Shown: positions 16,730-25,909, counted from the stretch's first letter. The stretch: DNA of 54,597 nt from Avoscillospira_A sp052117125 (GCF_052117125.1 NZ_JBQKJT010000016.1:1-54597), one strand, 5' to 3'. A program made the numbers and translations. Notes: generated by a model not told the origin, from the sequence alone.

Positions 16730-17482
16730 TCACCGGAAAAACGCCAGCTTCTTTTCCACCCAGTTGAGGAACAGCGTCACCAGCCCACTGAACACCAGGT
16801 AGTACACCGCTGTGAAAAACAGAGGCCACACCAGACCGGAATAGCCCATGTTGCTTTTCAGGAAGGACTCGCCCATAAAGATGATCTCCTGCAAGGAAAT
16901 CACGCGGGCCAGAGACGTGTCCTTGACCAGGGTGATGACCTCGTTGGACACCGGCGGTACAATGCGCTTGACCATCTGCAACAGCGTCACATGGCGGAAA
17001 ATCTGGCCCTTGGTCATACCCAAAACCTGTCCGGCCTCCTGCTGGCCCACGGGCACGCCCTGGATACCGCCCCGGTAGATCTCCGAGAAATAACAGGCGT
17101 AGTTGATAATAAACGTCACACAGGCGGCCACCATGCGGCTGGAGGTGCCGCCGGGCCAGTTGAACCAGCCGATCATACCCGGCACATAGAACAGGGCGAT
17201 CAATTGGAGCACCAGCGGCGTGCCGCGCACAATCCACACCACCAGACGGCAGATGGCGCTGATGGGCCGGAAGCCCATGATGGCGTTATACCACCGGGAC
17301 TTTCCCTTCTGCTGAAACCGCCGCAAGGGAGCCCAGCGATTCATGGACCCCAGGCAGATCAACAGGCCCAGGGGCAGCGAGCCAATGAGGGTGATAAAGA
17401 ACAGCTGCAACGTCCGAATACAGCCGGTGTTGATGGCCGATACAACGGTGCGAAATTCGTCGCTGGCGAAAAATTCTAACAT
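16730..17482 (-). CDS. Polar amino-acid ABC transporter permease
   Basis: This 250-residue membrane protein belongs to the HisM/GlnP family. It has about five transmembrane helices and the EAA loop (EAGQVLGMTKGQIFRHVTLL) that contacts the ATPase. The conserved VWIVRGTPLVLQLIALFY precedes it. ATG 17482 (MLEFFASDEF) is taken as the start because AGAGAGGA lies upstream; the frame is open further to 17536. It stands 12 bases before the ATPase gene. It is separated from the binding-protein gene by a hairpin that could lower its expression relative to that gene. Confidence 0.9.
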   Translation of the reverse strand: MLEFFASDEFRTVVSAINTGCIRTLQLFFITLIGSLPLGLLICLGSMNRWAPLRRFQQKGKSRWYNAIMGFRPISAICRLVVWIVRGTPLVLQLIALFYVPGMIGWFNWPGGTSSRMVAACVTFIINYACYFSEIYRGGIQGVPVGQQEAGQVLGMTKGQIFRHVTLLQMVKRIVPPVSNEVITLVKDTSLARVISLQEIIFMGESFLKSNMGYSGLVWPLFFTAVYYLVFSGLVTLFLNWVEKKLAFFR

Positions 17483-17523
17483 GGAATCGTCCTCTCTTTG
17501 GGGATGATGCAAACGACACCACA

Positions 17524-17550
17524 AGGCAGAGCGCATTCCGCGCTCTGCCT
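17524..17550 (-). terminator. Intra-operon hairpin between binding protein and permease
   Basis: AGGCAGAGCGC pairs perfectly with GCGCTCTGCCT around a 5-base loop. There is no T-run, so it is more likely a partial attenuator or mRNA-protecting stem, often seen after ABC binding-protein genes, than a full terminator. Confidence 0.6.
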
Positions 17551-17570
17551 CGCAGTCGAAACACAGCAGA

Positions 17571-18491
17571 TTATTCCAGAATCACAGATTCCTGCAAGCC
17601 GTAGGTGGTAGCCACTTCCAGAACGGTACCGTTGGCAACCTGCTCGGCCCAGAACGTGTTGAACGCTTCGGTCACATCGGAGCCCTTGCGGAAGCCCACG
17701 CCGTACTCCTCCGATTCCAGGCCCTGGGCCTCATTGAGGTTCAGGCTGTAGGTCAGGTCGGCGTAAGAGGTACCCTCGCCCACCATGGCACCGGCCATCA
17801 GCAGGTCGATGACCGCGGCGTCGGAGGTACCGGCGGCCACTTCCATCAGGGCGTTGGACTGCGCCTGCACCGGCACGGTGGACGCACCCAGCGCCTGGGC
17901 GGCGGCTTCACCGGCAGAGCCGGATTCCACGGCCACGCTATAGCCTTCCAGGCTGGTCAGGCCCTCAAAGTCAGCAGCCTTGTCGGCCTTGGTCACCAGC
18001 ACCTGGGCATTGAGACAATAGGGTTCAGAGGTGCTCATGGCGGAGGTCACATCATCGGTCAGCGTCATGCCGTTCCAGACACAGTCGATGCTCTTGTTGT
18101 CCAGCTCCATGATCTTATAATCCCAGCTGATCTCCTGGAATTCCACGCTGACCCCCAGCTCCTCGGCGAACTTCCGGGCCATATCGGCATCAAAGCCGAT
18201 CCATTCATCGCTGCCCTCTTCCTTATAGTCCATAGGGGCGAAGTTGGTCATACCCACCACCAAGGTTCCCTTGTCTTTGATGTACTGCAAATCCGACGCG
18301 GCAGCGTCGCCGGTATCCTCGGCGGCGGCGTCATCACCGGCAGTCTCGTCAGTGCTCTCGGCGGTGTCGCCGGTATTGCCGGTCTCGGCGGTGCTGTCAT
18401 CAGCGGCAGGCGCCTGGGTATCCTTGGAGCCGCAGGCGCCCAGGGACAGCAGCATCATCAGGGCCAGAAGCAATGCAAGCAGCTTTTTCAT
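17571..18491 (-). CDS. Amino-acid ABC transporter substrate-binding lipoprotein
   Basis: This 306-residue protein begins with a lipoprotein signal, MKKLLALLLALMMLLSLGAC, with the lipidated cysteine at 20, then an acidic, Ala/Thr-rich linker (residues 22-65). The family 3 binding fold follows: GTLVVGMTNFAPMDYKEEGS, EWIGFDADMARKFAEELGVS and LDNKSIDCVWNGMTLT. It would capture a polar amino acid outside the membrane and hand it to the permease encoded next. A good promoter lies upstream and GGAGGA precedes the ATG. Ligand specificity is not evident. Confidence 0.9.
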   Translation of the reverse strand: MKKLLALLLALMMLLSLGACGSKDTQAPAADDSTAETGNTGDTAESTDETAGDDAAAEDTGDAAASDLQYIKDKGTLVVGMTNFAPMDYKEEGSDEWIGFDADMARKFAEELGVSVEFQEISWDYKIMELDNKSIDCVWNGMTLTDDVTSAMSTSEPYCLNAQVLVTKADKAADFEGLTSLEGYSVAVESGSAGEAAAQALGASTVPVQAQSNALMEVAAGTSDAAVIDLLMAGAMVGEGTSYADLTYSLNLNEAQGLESEEYGVGFRKGSDVTEAFNTFWAEQVANGTVLEVATTYGLQESVILE

Positions 18492-18537
18492 ATCGATAAA
18501 TCCTCCATAAACTGTCGTGTTATATTCTTGTGGAGGT

Positions 18538-18566
18538 ATTTTATCATGCTAAAGTGCTAATGTAAA
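18538..18566 (-). promoter_or_regulatory. Sigma-A-type promoter of the amino-acid ABC operon
   Basis: On the minus strand a -35 TTTACA and a -10 TAAAAT are separated by exactly 17 bases. They lie about 45 bases upstream of the binding-protein start codon. Confidence 0.7.
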
Positions 18567-18574
18567 GAACTATC

Positions 18575-19900
18575 TTATCGGAATTGTGCCTGTAAATCCG
18601 CTGTAATTTTGTGCAGTTTCTCCAAATCCACCAAATTGGCGTTGCAAAGCTCCTGGAGCGACAGGAGAATCCCCAGCTTGGCGTGGTACCAGGTCAAGCC
18701 GCCCTGGAAGTACACGGCATAGGGCGGACGGATGGGACCGTCGGCGGACAATTCGATGGAGGACCCCTGGACAAAGGCGCCGGCAGCCATAATCACCTGG
18801 TCGTCATACCCGGGCATGTCCCAGGGCAGGGGCGTGGCAAAGCTGTCCACGGGGGCCGCCTCCTGGATGCCCTTGCAGAAGGCGATCATGGCGGCTTCCG
18901 AGCCCAGTTCCACAGCCTGAATGATATCGTGGCGGGATTCGGTGCCGTTGGGCACCACAGGGAAGCCCAGGCGCTCGTAGAGGTTGGCGGCAAAAATCGC
19001 GCCCTTCAACGCGCCGGATACCACCGTGGGGGCCAGGAAAAAGCCCTGGTAGAACGCGGGCATAATGCCGAGGTTCGCGCCCACCTCCTGACCCAGGCCG
19101 GGGGCGCTGAGACGATAGGCGCAGCGCTCGACGCATTCCGTCGTACCGCAGATGTAGCCGCCGATGGGGGCCAGGCCGCCGCCGGGGTTTTTAATGAGGC
19201 TGCCCACGATCATATCGGCTCCCACGTCGGAGGGCTCGATGGTCTCGACAAACTCACCGTAGCAGTTGTCCACCATGCACAGAACGTCGGGCTTGCATTC
19301 CTTACAGAACGCAATCAGCTTGCCGATCTGCTCCACGGAGAAGGTGGGGCGGGTGGCATAGCCCTTGGACCGCTGGATGGTGATGAGTTTCGTCTTGGGG
19401 CCGATGGCTTCCCGGATGCCGTCATAGTCAAAGGTGCCGTCGGGCAGCAAGTCCACTTGCCGGTAGGACACGCCGTACTCCTTGAGGGAGCACTGGGAGG
19501 GGCGAATGCCGATGACCTCTTCCAAGGTGTCGTAGGGACGGCCCACCGGGGACAGCAGCTCGTCGCCGGGCCGCAGATTGGCGCTGAGGGCCACGGCCAA
19601 CGCATGGGTGCCGCAGGTGATCTGGGGCCGCACCAGAGCTGCTTCCGTATGGAAGCAGTCGGCGTAGACCTTTTCCAGGGTGTTCCGGCCCACATCGTCA
19701 TAGCCATAGCCGGTGGTGGCGGCGAAGCAGGACGCGCCCACCCGATTGACCTGCATGGCGTGGAGGACCTTGGCCTGGTTGTACTCGGCCACCTGATCGA
19801 TGGCCGCAAAACGGACGCGGAGGCTGTCCAGGACAGCCTCCCCGTAGGCCAGCACCGCCGGGCTGACGCCCATGGTGCCGTACAGTTCTTCTAAACTCAC
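18575..19900 (-). CDS. Methionine gamma-lyase family PLP enzyme (PF06838)
   Basis: This 441-residue protein belongs to the family long annotated as aluminium resistance protein, now methionine gamma-lyase family. It is a fold-type I PLP enzyme: the PLP lysine is probably in GSLIKNPGGG near residue 240 and the conserved aspartate in CMVDNCYGEFVE. The SKGYATRPTF and FFLAPTVVSGALKGAIFAAN segments are typical. It probably cleaves C-S bonds of sulfur amino acids, but the natural substrate is unproven. The start is GTG 19900 with AAGGAGA upstream. It follows the TIGR04255 gene by 15 bases and shares its promoter. Confidence 0.85.
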   Translation of the reverse strand: MSLEELYGTMGVSPAVLAYGEAVLDSLRVRFAAIDQVAEYNQAKVLHAMQVNRVGASCFAATTGYGYDDVGRNTLEKVYADCFHTEAALVRPQITCGTHALAVALSANLRPGDELLSPVGRPYDTLEEVIGIRPSQCSLKEYGVSYRQVDLLPDGTFDYDGIREAIGPKTKLITIQRSKGYATRPTFSVEQIGKLIAFCKECKPDVLCMVDNCYGEFVETIEPSDVGADMIVGSLIKNPGGGLAPIGGYICGTTECVERCAYRLSAPGLGQEVGANLGIMPAFYQGFFLAPTVVSGALKGAIFAANLYERLGFPVVPNGTESRHDIIQAVELGSEAAMIAFCKGIQEAAPVDSFATPLPWDMPGYDDQVIMAAGAFVQGSSIELSADGPIRPPYAVYFQGGLTWYHAKLGILLSLQELCNANLVDLEKLHKITADLQAQFR

Positions 19901-19915
19901 AGAACGGTCTCCTTT

Positions 19916-20707
19916 TTACAGCGCCGCAGGCTCCATGGCAGCGTGAAGCTGATCGGTGATGGCGTTGCGGAAAATGGGAGTCGCGTGCATGTGGAGCATT
20001 TGCAGCGCCGGAGCCGACTGGTTGACGGGAACCTTGCCGCCGGTGGACAGGTCGATGTCGAGAATCCAGCGGGTCTCCTTGTCCTCGGGCTGGCCGGGAC
20101 GGCGGATCATGCCGGGAGCGGACCGCATTTTCAGACGGCAGCCACCGGCCAGCGCCATGTCCACATCCATAGTGCAGCGGCCCACGGACTGCTCCTGGAC
20201 ATCCTCCTCGGCCAGCATACCCAGAACGGCGGGAGACAGCAGATCCTTCCAGCTGACGCCCTCCAGGCCCAGCTCCCGGCGGGAGATGGCGTTCATATAT
20301 CGCAGGCCCACCCGCTCAAAGTAGGCAGGCTCATAGATGCGGATAAAGCTGGCCAGCGCCTGGTCCAGCATCCGGGCGAACTCCTCCCAGCTGTCGTACC
20401 GGCGGCAGGTCAGGGCAATGAAGCTGTTGGTCAGGTTCAGTCTCCAGCGGCCATCCTCGGAAACGAAGTGGTAATTGGTCACGGGAGGCTGGGCCTGGAC
20501 CGTGGGGTTGGCGGTGCCCATACCGGCCACCTTGGGGGCGGGCTGGTCCTGGTGCTTCTGGTACACGGGGAACGCCGCACGGACGGCCTCCTGGAACTCG
20601 GCAGGCTCCTTTTCACTGATGGAAAGAATGGTGGGGAACCGCAGCTGGCAGATGACCTCCAGCAGGGGGCTCTTCTCATAATGGCAGCGGTCGACTTGTT
20701 CAAACAT
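19916..20707 (-). CDS. TIGR04255 family protein
   Basis: This 263-residue protein matches TIGR04255: YEKSPLLEVICQLRFPTILS at the front, SEDGRWRLNLTNSFIALTCR and YDSWEEFARMLDQAL in the middle, FERVGLRYMNAISR later. The family has no known function and often occurs near mobile or defence genes; here it sits ahead of a metabolic gene in an apparent two-gene operon. GAGGTGAT precedes ATG 20707. There are no membrane segments. Confidence 0.8.
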   Translation of the reverse strand: MFEQVDRCHYEKSPLLEVICQLRFPTILSISEKEPAEFQEAVRAAFPVYQKHQDQPAPKVAGMGTANPTVQAQPPVTNYHFVSEDGRWRLNLTNSFIALTCRRYDSWEEFARMLDQALASFIRIYEPAYFERVGLRYMNAISRRELGLEGVSWKDLLSPAVLGMLAEEDVQEQSVGRCTMDVDMALAGGCRLKMRSAPGMIRRPGQPEDKETRWILDIDLSTGGKVPVNQSAPALQMLHMHATPIFRNAITDQLHAAMEPAAL

Positions 20708-20745
20708 TTAAAATCACCTCATAGGGAATAGAGTCATACGGTATT

Positions 20746-20773
20746 AGTATACCGCATTACGGGAAAAATGCAA
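20746..20773 (-). promoter_or_regulatory. Promoter of the TIGR04255-lyase operon
   Basis: On the minus strand a -35 TTGCAT and a -10 TATACT are 16 bases apart, 39 bases before the TIGR04255 start. The rest of the 305-base gap (20774-21012) shows no gene, hairpin or repeat that I can support. Confidence 0.6.
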
Positions 20774-21012
20774 GTAATGTTCTGTGGAATGCGTGGAAAT
20801 CGTGCCTCTTTTCGACGGACGGTCTCTCTCGGCCCGTTGGGCCAATTCCCCTTCTCATGGAATCCGCCCCGACATAGTACGTGGGGCGCAACCGGCGCTT
20901 TTTTATAGGGACATTCCATATGCCCTGGCGGTACCATACTGTGCGGTTCCGCCCATGGCGGCAAATCGTATCCCATGCTATTGATTGAATTGTTTTATCA
21001 GGAGGCATTGTT

Positions 21013-21954
21013 TTGATCGTTTTCTGGACCCTGCTGATTCTGGCTGTCGTTGCCGCGGCGGGCTGGGTGGCCCTGCTGTTCGCCATGGGCCGGGGCCGGC
21101 TCTTCGACCCACGCAGTCCCCGGCTGCTGCTCCACAGCACCTGGGACCAATTTGAACTGCCCATACTGGCTGGAGCCGCCTGGATCACATCCCAGGAGAC
21201 AGAGCACCAGACGCTGGAGAGCTTCGACGGTTTGACGCTCCACGCCCGCCTGCTCCCGGCGGCAGGTCCGGCCCTGGGCACCATTTTGCTGTTCCACGGC
21301 TATCGCTCCATGGCCGCCGTGGATTTCAGCGCCACGGCCAAGGCTCTCCACGACGAGGGGTTCCATCTGCTGCTGGTGGACCAGCGAGCCCATGGACACA
21401 GTCAGGGCCGGTGGATCACCTACGGCGTCAACGAGCGGCGGGACTGCGCTGCCTGGGCCTGGCACTGTTACCGCCGGTTCGGACCGGGCCATCCCCTGTT
21501 CCTCTACGGCATGTCCATGGGCGCCACTACGGTGCTGCTGGCGGCGGGGCTGGCCCTGCCGCCTACGGTCCAGGGCATTCTGGCCGACTGCGGCTTCACG
21601 GCCCCGGTAGCCATTCTGCGCCATGTGCTGAGCCGGTTCTGCCGTCCCCTGTCCTCCCTCCTGCTGTGGCTTCTGCGGTGGTACGCCCGGTGGCTGCTGG
21701 ATGTGGATTTGGACTGCTGTTCCACACCGGCGGCGTTGCGCCGGACCCAACTGCCGGTGCTGCTGCTCCACGGCGTGGACGACAGTTTTGTGCCCATGGA
21801 CATGAGCCGGGAAGCCGCAGCGGCCTGCGGTGGTTACCACCAGCTGTATCTGGTGACCGACGCCGGTCACGGCGGCGCCGGATGGGTTGACCGTAACGGA
21901 TATTTATCGGCTGTCAAGGGCTTTCTCCACAATTTTCTCCACGACGCCACTTAG
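21013..21954 (+). CDS. Membrane-anchored alpha/beta hydrolase
   Basis: This 313-residue protein has one N-terminal transmembrane helix (VFWTLLILAVVAAAGWVALL) and an alpha/beta hydrolase fold. The oxyanion strand is ILLFHGYRSMAA, the nucleophile elbow YGMSMGATTVLL carries the serine near residue 168, the acid is probably the aspartate in GVDDSFVP, and the histidine lies in DAGHGGAGWV. It resembles BAAT/YfhR-like hydrolases; the substrate is unknown. The start is TTG 21013, with AGGAGG eight bases upstream. It is transcribed alone, upstream of the nrdD promoter. Confidence 0.8.
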   Translation: MIVFWTLLILAVVAAAGWVALLFAMGRGRLFDPRSPRLLLHSTWDQFELPILAGAAWITSQETEHQTLESFDGLTLHARLLPAAGPALGTILLFHGYRSMAAVDFSATAKALHDEGFHLLLVDQRAHGHSQGRWITYGVNERRDCAAWAWHCYRRFGPGHPLFLYGMSMGATTVLLAAGLALPPTVQGILADCGFTAPVAILRHVLSRFCRPLSSLLLWLLRWYARWLLDVDLDCCSTPAALRRTQLPVLLLHGVDDSFVPMDMSREAAAACGGYHQLYLVTDAGHGGAGWVDRNGYLSAVKGFLHNFLHDAT

Positions 21955-21971
21955 AAAGACAGAGAACGTAG

Positions 21972-22018
21972 CCACCATATCTTGTGTGTTTTCGCCAATC
22001 TTACACAAGATATATTGA
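21972..22018 (+). promoter_or_regulatory. Pair of NrdR boxes
   Basis: Two 16-bp sites resemble the NrdR consensus ACACWATATATWGTGT: 21972-21987, ending ATATCTTGTGT, and 22003-22018, ACACAAGATATATTGA (13 of 16 match). Their starts are 31 bp apart, three helical turns, as is usual for NrdR operators. The second overlaps the -35 of the nrdD promoter. NrdR would repress the reductase when dATP is high. Confidence 0.75.
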
Positions 22019-22044
22019 CAGAGTCCGCTCCCGCCGTTTATAAT
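22015..22044 (+). promoter_or_regulatory. nrdD promoter
   Basis: TTGACA at 22015-22020 and TATAAT at 22039-22044 are both consensus, with an 18-base spacer. The upstream element overlaps the second NrdR box. Confidence 0.75.
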
Positions 22045-22107
22045 AACCCCGCTCCGCAGGGCCGGGCAGCACACCGGTCCAGCGGCTATGATACGTGTTA
22101 CCGTCCA

Positions 22108-22133
22108 TTCCATCGGAAGCGCTTCCGATGGAA
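22108..22133. repeat. Perfect 26-bp palindrome in the nrdD leader
   Basis: TTCCATCGGAAGC is followed directly by its exact complement, without a spacer. It sits in the predicted 5' untranslated region, about 30 bases before the start codon. It could be a protein-binding site or an mRNA stem near the ribosome binding site. Confidence 0.7.
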
Positions 22134-22162
22134 TTTCGTATGAGAACAGGGAGTTGTTTCTA

Positions 22163-24325
22163 TTGAAAATCATCAAGCGCAACGGTTCCGAGGCCGTCTT
22201 TGATATCACCAAGATCATCCAGGCCATTGGCCGTGCCAACCGGACCGCCGCCGAAAATGAGCAGTTGACCCCCACCCAGATTCAGCGCATTGCCGAGCGG
22301 GTGGAGCTCAATTGCCGGGAGATGAACCGGTCCCCCGGCGTGGAGGAAATCCAGGACCTGGTGGAGACGCAGATCATGGCCCATGGCGCCTATGATGTAG
22401 CCAAGAAGTACATCACCTACCGCTACACCCGCAATCTGGTCCGGCAGGCCAACACCACCGACGACCAGATCCTCAGCCTCATCGAGTGCAACAACGAGGA
22501 GGTCAAGCAGGAGAATTCCAACAAGAATCCCACCGTCAACTCGGTCCAGCGAGACTACATGGCCGGTGAAGTTTCCAAGGACATCACCCGGCGCATTCTG
22601 CTGCCCCAGGATATTGTGGAAGCCCACGAGGCAGGCATCATCCATTTCCACGACTCCGACTACTTCGCCCAGCACATGCACAACTGTGATCTGGTGAATC
22701 TGGAGGACATGCTGCAAAACGGCACGGTCATTTCCGGCACCATGATCGAAAAGCCCCACAGCTTTTCCACGGCCTGCAACATTGCCACCCAGATCATTGC
22801 CCAGGTGGCTTCCAACCAGTACGGCGGCCAGTCCATTTCCCTGGCCCATCTGGCCCCCTTTGTCCAGGTGAGCCGGGAAAAAATCCGCCGCAGCGTGGAG
22901 CGGGAGGTTCAGGCCATGGGCCGTCCCCTGCCCGAGGCCCTGGTCAATCAGATGGTAGAAAACCGCCTGTTGGACGAGATTCAGCGGGGCGTGCAGACCA
23001 TCCAGTACCAGGTGGTGACGCTGCTGACCACCAATGGACAAGCCCCCTTTGTCACGGTGTTTATGTATCTGGGCGAGGCCAAGAACGAGCGGGAAAAGGC
23101 CGATCTGGCCCTGATTGTTGAGGAAGTACTCAAGCAGCGTTATCAGGGCGTGAAGAATGAGGCCGGTGTGTGGGTGACCCCCGCCTTCCCCAAGCTGATC
23201 TACGTGCTGGAGGAGGACAACATCCATAAGGATTCCCCCTACTACTATCTGACGGAACTGGCTGCCAAGTGTACGGCCAAGCGTCTGGTGCCCGACTACA
23301 TCAGCGAAAAGAAGATGAAAGAGCTGAAGGAAGGCAACTGTTTCCCGGTCATGGGCTGCCGTTCCAACCTGAGCCCCTGGAAAAACGAGAAGGGCGAATA
23401 TCAGTTCTACGGCCGGTTCAATCAGGGCGTGGTCACACTGAATCTGCCGGACATCGCCCTGTCCTCCGGCGGCGACCTGGACAAATTCTGGCAGATTTTT
23501 GACGAACGCCTGGATTTGTGCTACCGGGCGCTGATGTGCCGCCACAACCGGCTCAAGGGTACGCTGTCCGACGCGGCCCCCATTCTGTGGCAGTACGGCG
23601 CCTGCGCCAGACTGGCCAAGGGCGAGCCCATCGACAAGCTGCTGCTCGGCGGCTACTCCACCATCTCCCTGGGCTACGCGGGCCTGTATGAGTGCGTCAA
23701 GTACATGACCGGCAAGTCCCATACGGACCCGTCGGCCACCCCCTTCGCCCTGGAGATTATGAAGTATATGAACGACGCCTGTAACCGCTGGAAAAAGGAG
23801 ACCACCATCGGCTTCGGCATCTACGGCACGCCCCTGGAATCCACCACCTACAAGTTCGCCAAGTGCCTGCAAAAGCGGTTCGGCATCGTTCCCGGCGTGA
23901 CAGACAAGTCCTATATCACCAACAGCTACCACGTCCATGTGACAGAGGAAATCGACGCCTTCTCCAAGCTCTCCTTTGAGGCCCAGTTCCAGGCCTTGTC
24001 CACCGGCGGCGCCATCAGCTATGTGGAAGTGCCCAACATGCAGCACAATCTGGACGCGGTTCTGGCTGTCATCCGGTACATCTACGATAATATTATGTAT
24101 GCGGAGCTGAACACCAAGAGCGATTTCTGCCAGGTCTGCAACTACGACGGCGAAATCGAGATTCAGGAGGATGAGGACGGCAAATTGGTCTGGGTCTGCC
24201 CCCAGTGCGGCAATCAGGACCAGAGCAAGATGAATGTGGCCCGACGGACCTGCGGCTATATTGGTACCCAGTTCTGGAACCAGGGCCGGACCCAGGAGAT
24301 CCGTGAACGCGTGCTGCACCTGTAA
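22163..24325 (+). CDS. nrdD: Anaerobic ribonucleoside-triphosphate reductase
   Basis: This 720-residue glycyl-radical enzyme reduces ribonucleotides to deoxyribonucleotides without oxygen. It starts with an ATP-cone (IIKRNGSEAVFDITKIIQAI), the regulatory dATP/ATP sensor. The central body contains IIHFHDSDYFAQHMHNCDLV and the GNCFPVMGCRS segment with catalytic cysteines. The C-terminus has two CxxC pairs (CQVCNYDG and CPQCGNQ) for structural zinc and the glycyl-radical motif RRTCGYIGTQFWNQGR. TTG 22163 is preferred: AGGGAG lies upstream and the protein then begins at the ATP-cone. The activase NrdG, which usually follows, is not in the window. Confidence 0.95.
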   Translation: MKIIKRNGSEAVFDITKIIQAIGRANRTAAENEQLTPTQIQRIAERVELNCREMNRSPGVEEIQDLVETQIMAHGAYDVAKKYITYRYTRNLVRQANTTDDQILSLIECNNEEVKQENSNKNPTVNSVQRDYMAGEVSKDITRRILLPQDIVEAHEAGIIHFHDSDYFAQHMHNCDLVNLEDMLQNGTVISGTMIEKPHSFSTACNIATQIIAQVASNQYGGQSISLAHLAPFVQVSREKIRRSVEREVQAMGRPLPEALVNQMVENRLLDEIQRGVQTIQYQVVTLLTTNGQAPFVTVFMYLGEAKNEREKADLALIVEEVLKQRYQGVKNEAGVWVTPAFPKLIYVLEEDNIHKDSPYYYLTELAAKCTAKRLVPDYISEKKMKELKEGNCFPVMGCRSNLSPWKNEKGEYQFYGRFNQGVVTLNLPDIALSSGGDLDKFWQIFDERLDLCYRALMCRHNRLKGTLSDAAPILWQYGACARLAKGEPIDKLLLGGYSTISLGYAGLYECVKYMTGKSHTDPSATPFALEIMKYMNDACNRWKKETTIGFGIYGTPLESTTYKFAKCLQKRFGIVPGVTDKSYITNSYHVHVTEEIDAFSKLSFEAQFQALSTGGAISYVEVPNMQHNLDAVLAVIRYIYDNIMYAELNTKSDFCQVCNYDGEIEIQEDEDGKLVWVCPQCGNQDQSKMNVARRTCGYIGTQFWNQGRTQEIRERVLHL

Positions 24326-24366
24326 GCGTCCTGTTAGACACCGTAAACTTTTAGTCATAACAAACT

Positions 24367-24406
24367 GTAAAAATCCCGTTCTTTTTTGGAAGAACGGGAT
24401 TTTTAC
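24367..24406. terminator. Terminator after nrdD
   Basis: An inverted repeat with 17-bp arms (GTAAAAATCCCGTTCTT and its complement) surrounds a 6-base loop and ends in a T-run on both strands. Confidence 0.9.
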
Positions 24407-24483
24407 GTAAACTACCCTCTTGCAATCTCCCGGGAAACCCGCTACAATACTGCGTATATGTTTTAGGAAAAGAGGTCTTTCTC

Positions 24484-25641
24484 ATGACCAACCTGCTGCC
24501 GCGTCTTTTCATCCGCGACTACAAGAATTTAGAAGACCCTGCGGTCCGCTCCGCCTACGGTAAACTGGCAGGCATGGTGGGCATCTTCTGCAACATGCTG
24601 CTGTTTGCCGCCAAGCTGGCCATCGGTCTGCTGTCGGGCAGCGTATCCATCACCGCCGACGCTGTCAACAATCTGTCCGATGCCTCCAGCTCTGTGGTGA
24701 CGCTGCTGGGCTTCAAACTGGCCGAAAAGCCCGCCGACGAAGACCACCCCTACGGCCACGCCCGCATGGAATATCTGTCCGGTCTGGCGGTGGCGGCGCT
24801 GATTCTCGTCATCGGCGTAGAACTGGTAAAATCATCCATATCGAAAATCATTCACCCGGAGCCGGTGTCTTTTTCTCCTGCCCTGGTGGTGGTCCTGGCG
24901 CTCTCCATGGCCGTCAAGCTGTGGATGTGCCACTTTAACAGCTCCCTGGGCCGCCGCATAAACTCCGATACCCTGAAAGCCACCGCCGCCGACAGCCGAA
25001 ATGACGTGATTACCACCGGCGCGGTGCTGCTGGCCGCCATTGTGGCCCAGGTGACCAATTTGTATATCGATGGTTACGCCGGCCTGCTGGTGGCCCTCTT
25101 CATCCTGTGGAGCGGCGTGGGCATTGCCAAGGACACCATGGACCCCCTGCTGGGTCTGGCCCCGTCGCCGGAGCTGGTACAGCAGATTTCCGATGAAATC
25201 CGCGGATATGACAAAGTCCTCGGGCTCCATGATCTCATGGTCCACGACTACGGCCCCGGCCGCCGCTTTGCCAGCGTCCATGTGGAGATGGACAGCCAGG
25301 AGGACCCTCTCCTGTGCCACGATATCATCGACGACATTGAGCACGACTTCCTCAAGAAGCACCGCATCCATCTGGTCATTCACTACGACCCGGTGATCAC
25401 CGACGACGCCGAACTCAACGAAATGCGGACCTTGACGGAGCAGGTGGTGCAGGAGATGGACCCCCGGTTCACCCTCCACGATTTCCGCATGGTGCGCGGT
25501 CCCGGACACACCAATCTGGTCTTTGATCTGGTCATCCCCTTTGAACTCCATGAAAAGCGGCGGGAAATTGCCCGTCAGATCAACGAACGCATCAAAGCTG
25601 TCGACGAAAAATACAACGTGGTCATCACCTTTGACCACTAA
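24484..25641 (+). CDS. Cation diffusion facilitator (CDF) family transporter
   Basis: This 385-residue exporter has the CDF layout: an N-terminal half with about six membrane helices and a cytoplasmic C-terminal domain. The first metal-site helix reads SVSITADAVNNLSDASSSVV, with the conserved aspartates, and HPYGHARMEYLSGL is the second hallmark. DSRNDVITTGAVLLA in helix 5 gives the partner HD/DD-like residues. Substrates of this subgroup are usually Mn, Zn or Fe and cannot be chosen here. It has AAAGAGG upstream of ATG 24484 and terminators on both sides, so it is a single-gene unit. Confidence 0.9.
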   Translation: MTNLLPRLFIRDYKNLEDPAVRSAYGKLAGMVGIFCNMLLFAAKLAIGLLSGSVSITADAVNNLSDASSSVVTLLGFKLAEKPADEDHPYGHARMEYLSGLAVAALILVIGVELVKSSISKIIHPEPVSFSPALVVVLALSMAVKLWMCHFNSSLGRRINSDTLKATAADSRNDVITTGAVLLAAIVAQVTNLYIDGYAGLLVALFILWSGVGIAKDTMDPLLGLAPSPELVQQISDEIRGYDKVLGLHDLMVHDYGPGRRFASVHVEMDSQEDPLLCHDIIDDIEHDFLKKHRIHLVIHYDPVITDDAELNEMRTLTEQVVQEMDPRFTLHDFRMVRGPGHTNLVFDLVIPFELHEKRREIARQINERIKAVDEKYNVVITFDH

Positions 25642-25647
25642 TCGGCC

Positions 25648-25682
25648 CCGGGCGTGCTGCCAAATTCAGCACGCCCGGTTTC
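25648..25682 (+). terminator. Terminator after the CDF gene
   Basis: CCGGGCGTGCTG pairs with CAGCACGCCCGG around a 7-base loop, followed by TTTCTCT. The following 25683-25909 stretch is AT-rich and contains two copies of AATTTTCTG about 20 bases apart, but no riboswitch that I recognise. Confidence 0.85.
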
Positions 25683-25909
25683 TCTGCTTTGTATACGTTA
25701 TGACATTGATGTTTTGCATAAATTTCCATGTCATTTTCTTTGCAATTTATACAATACATCCAAAAAAATTTTCTGCTGTTCACCAAAATAATTTTCTGTA
25801 GCTTAACAAGATACTGGGAATTCCATATGATATTAATAGCAATTCTCGATACATTTTTATAGAAGCTGCACAGGCCCCCGGGAAGGTGCGGTTGAAAGGA
25901 GTCGAGCCG

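Noticed and set aside
22160..24358. A 732-codon open frame opposite nrdD.
   Set aside because: It is the antisense shadow of a GC-rich conserved gene; its sequence has no domain features and NrdD is beyond doubt.
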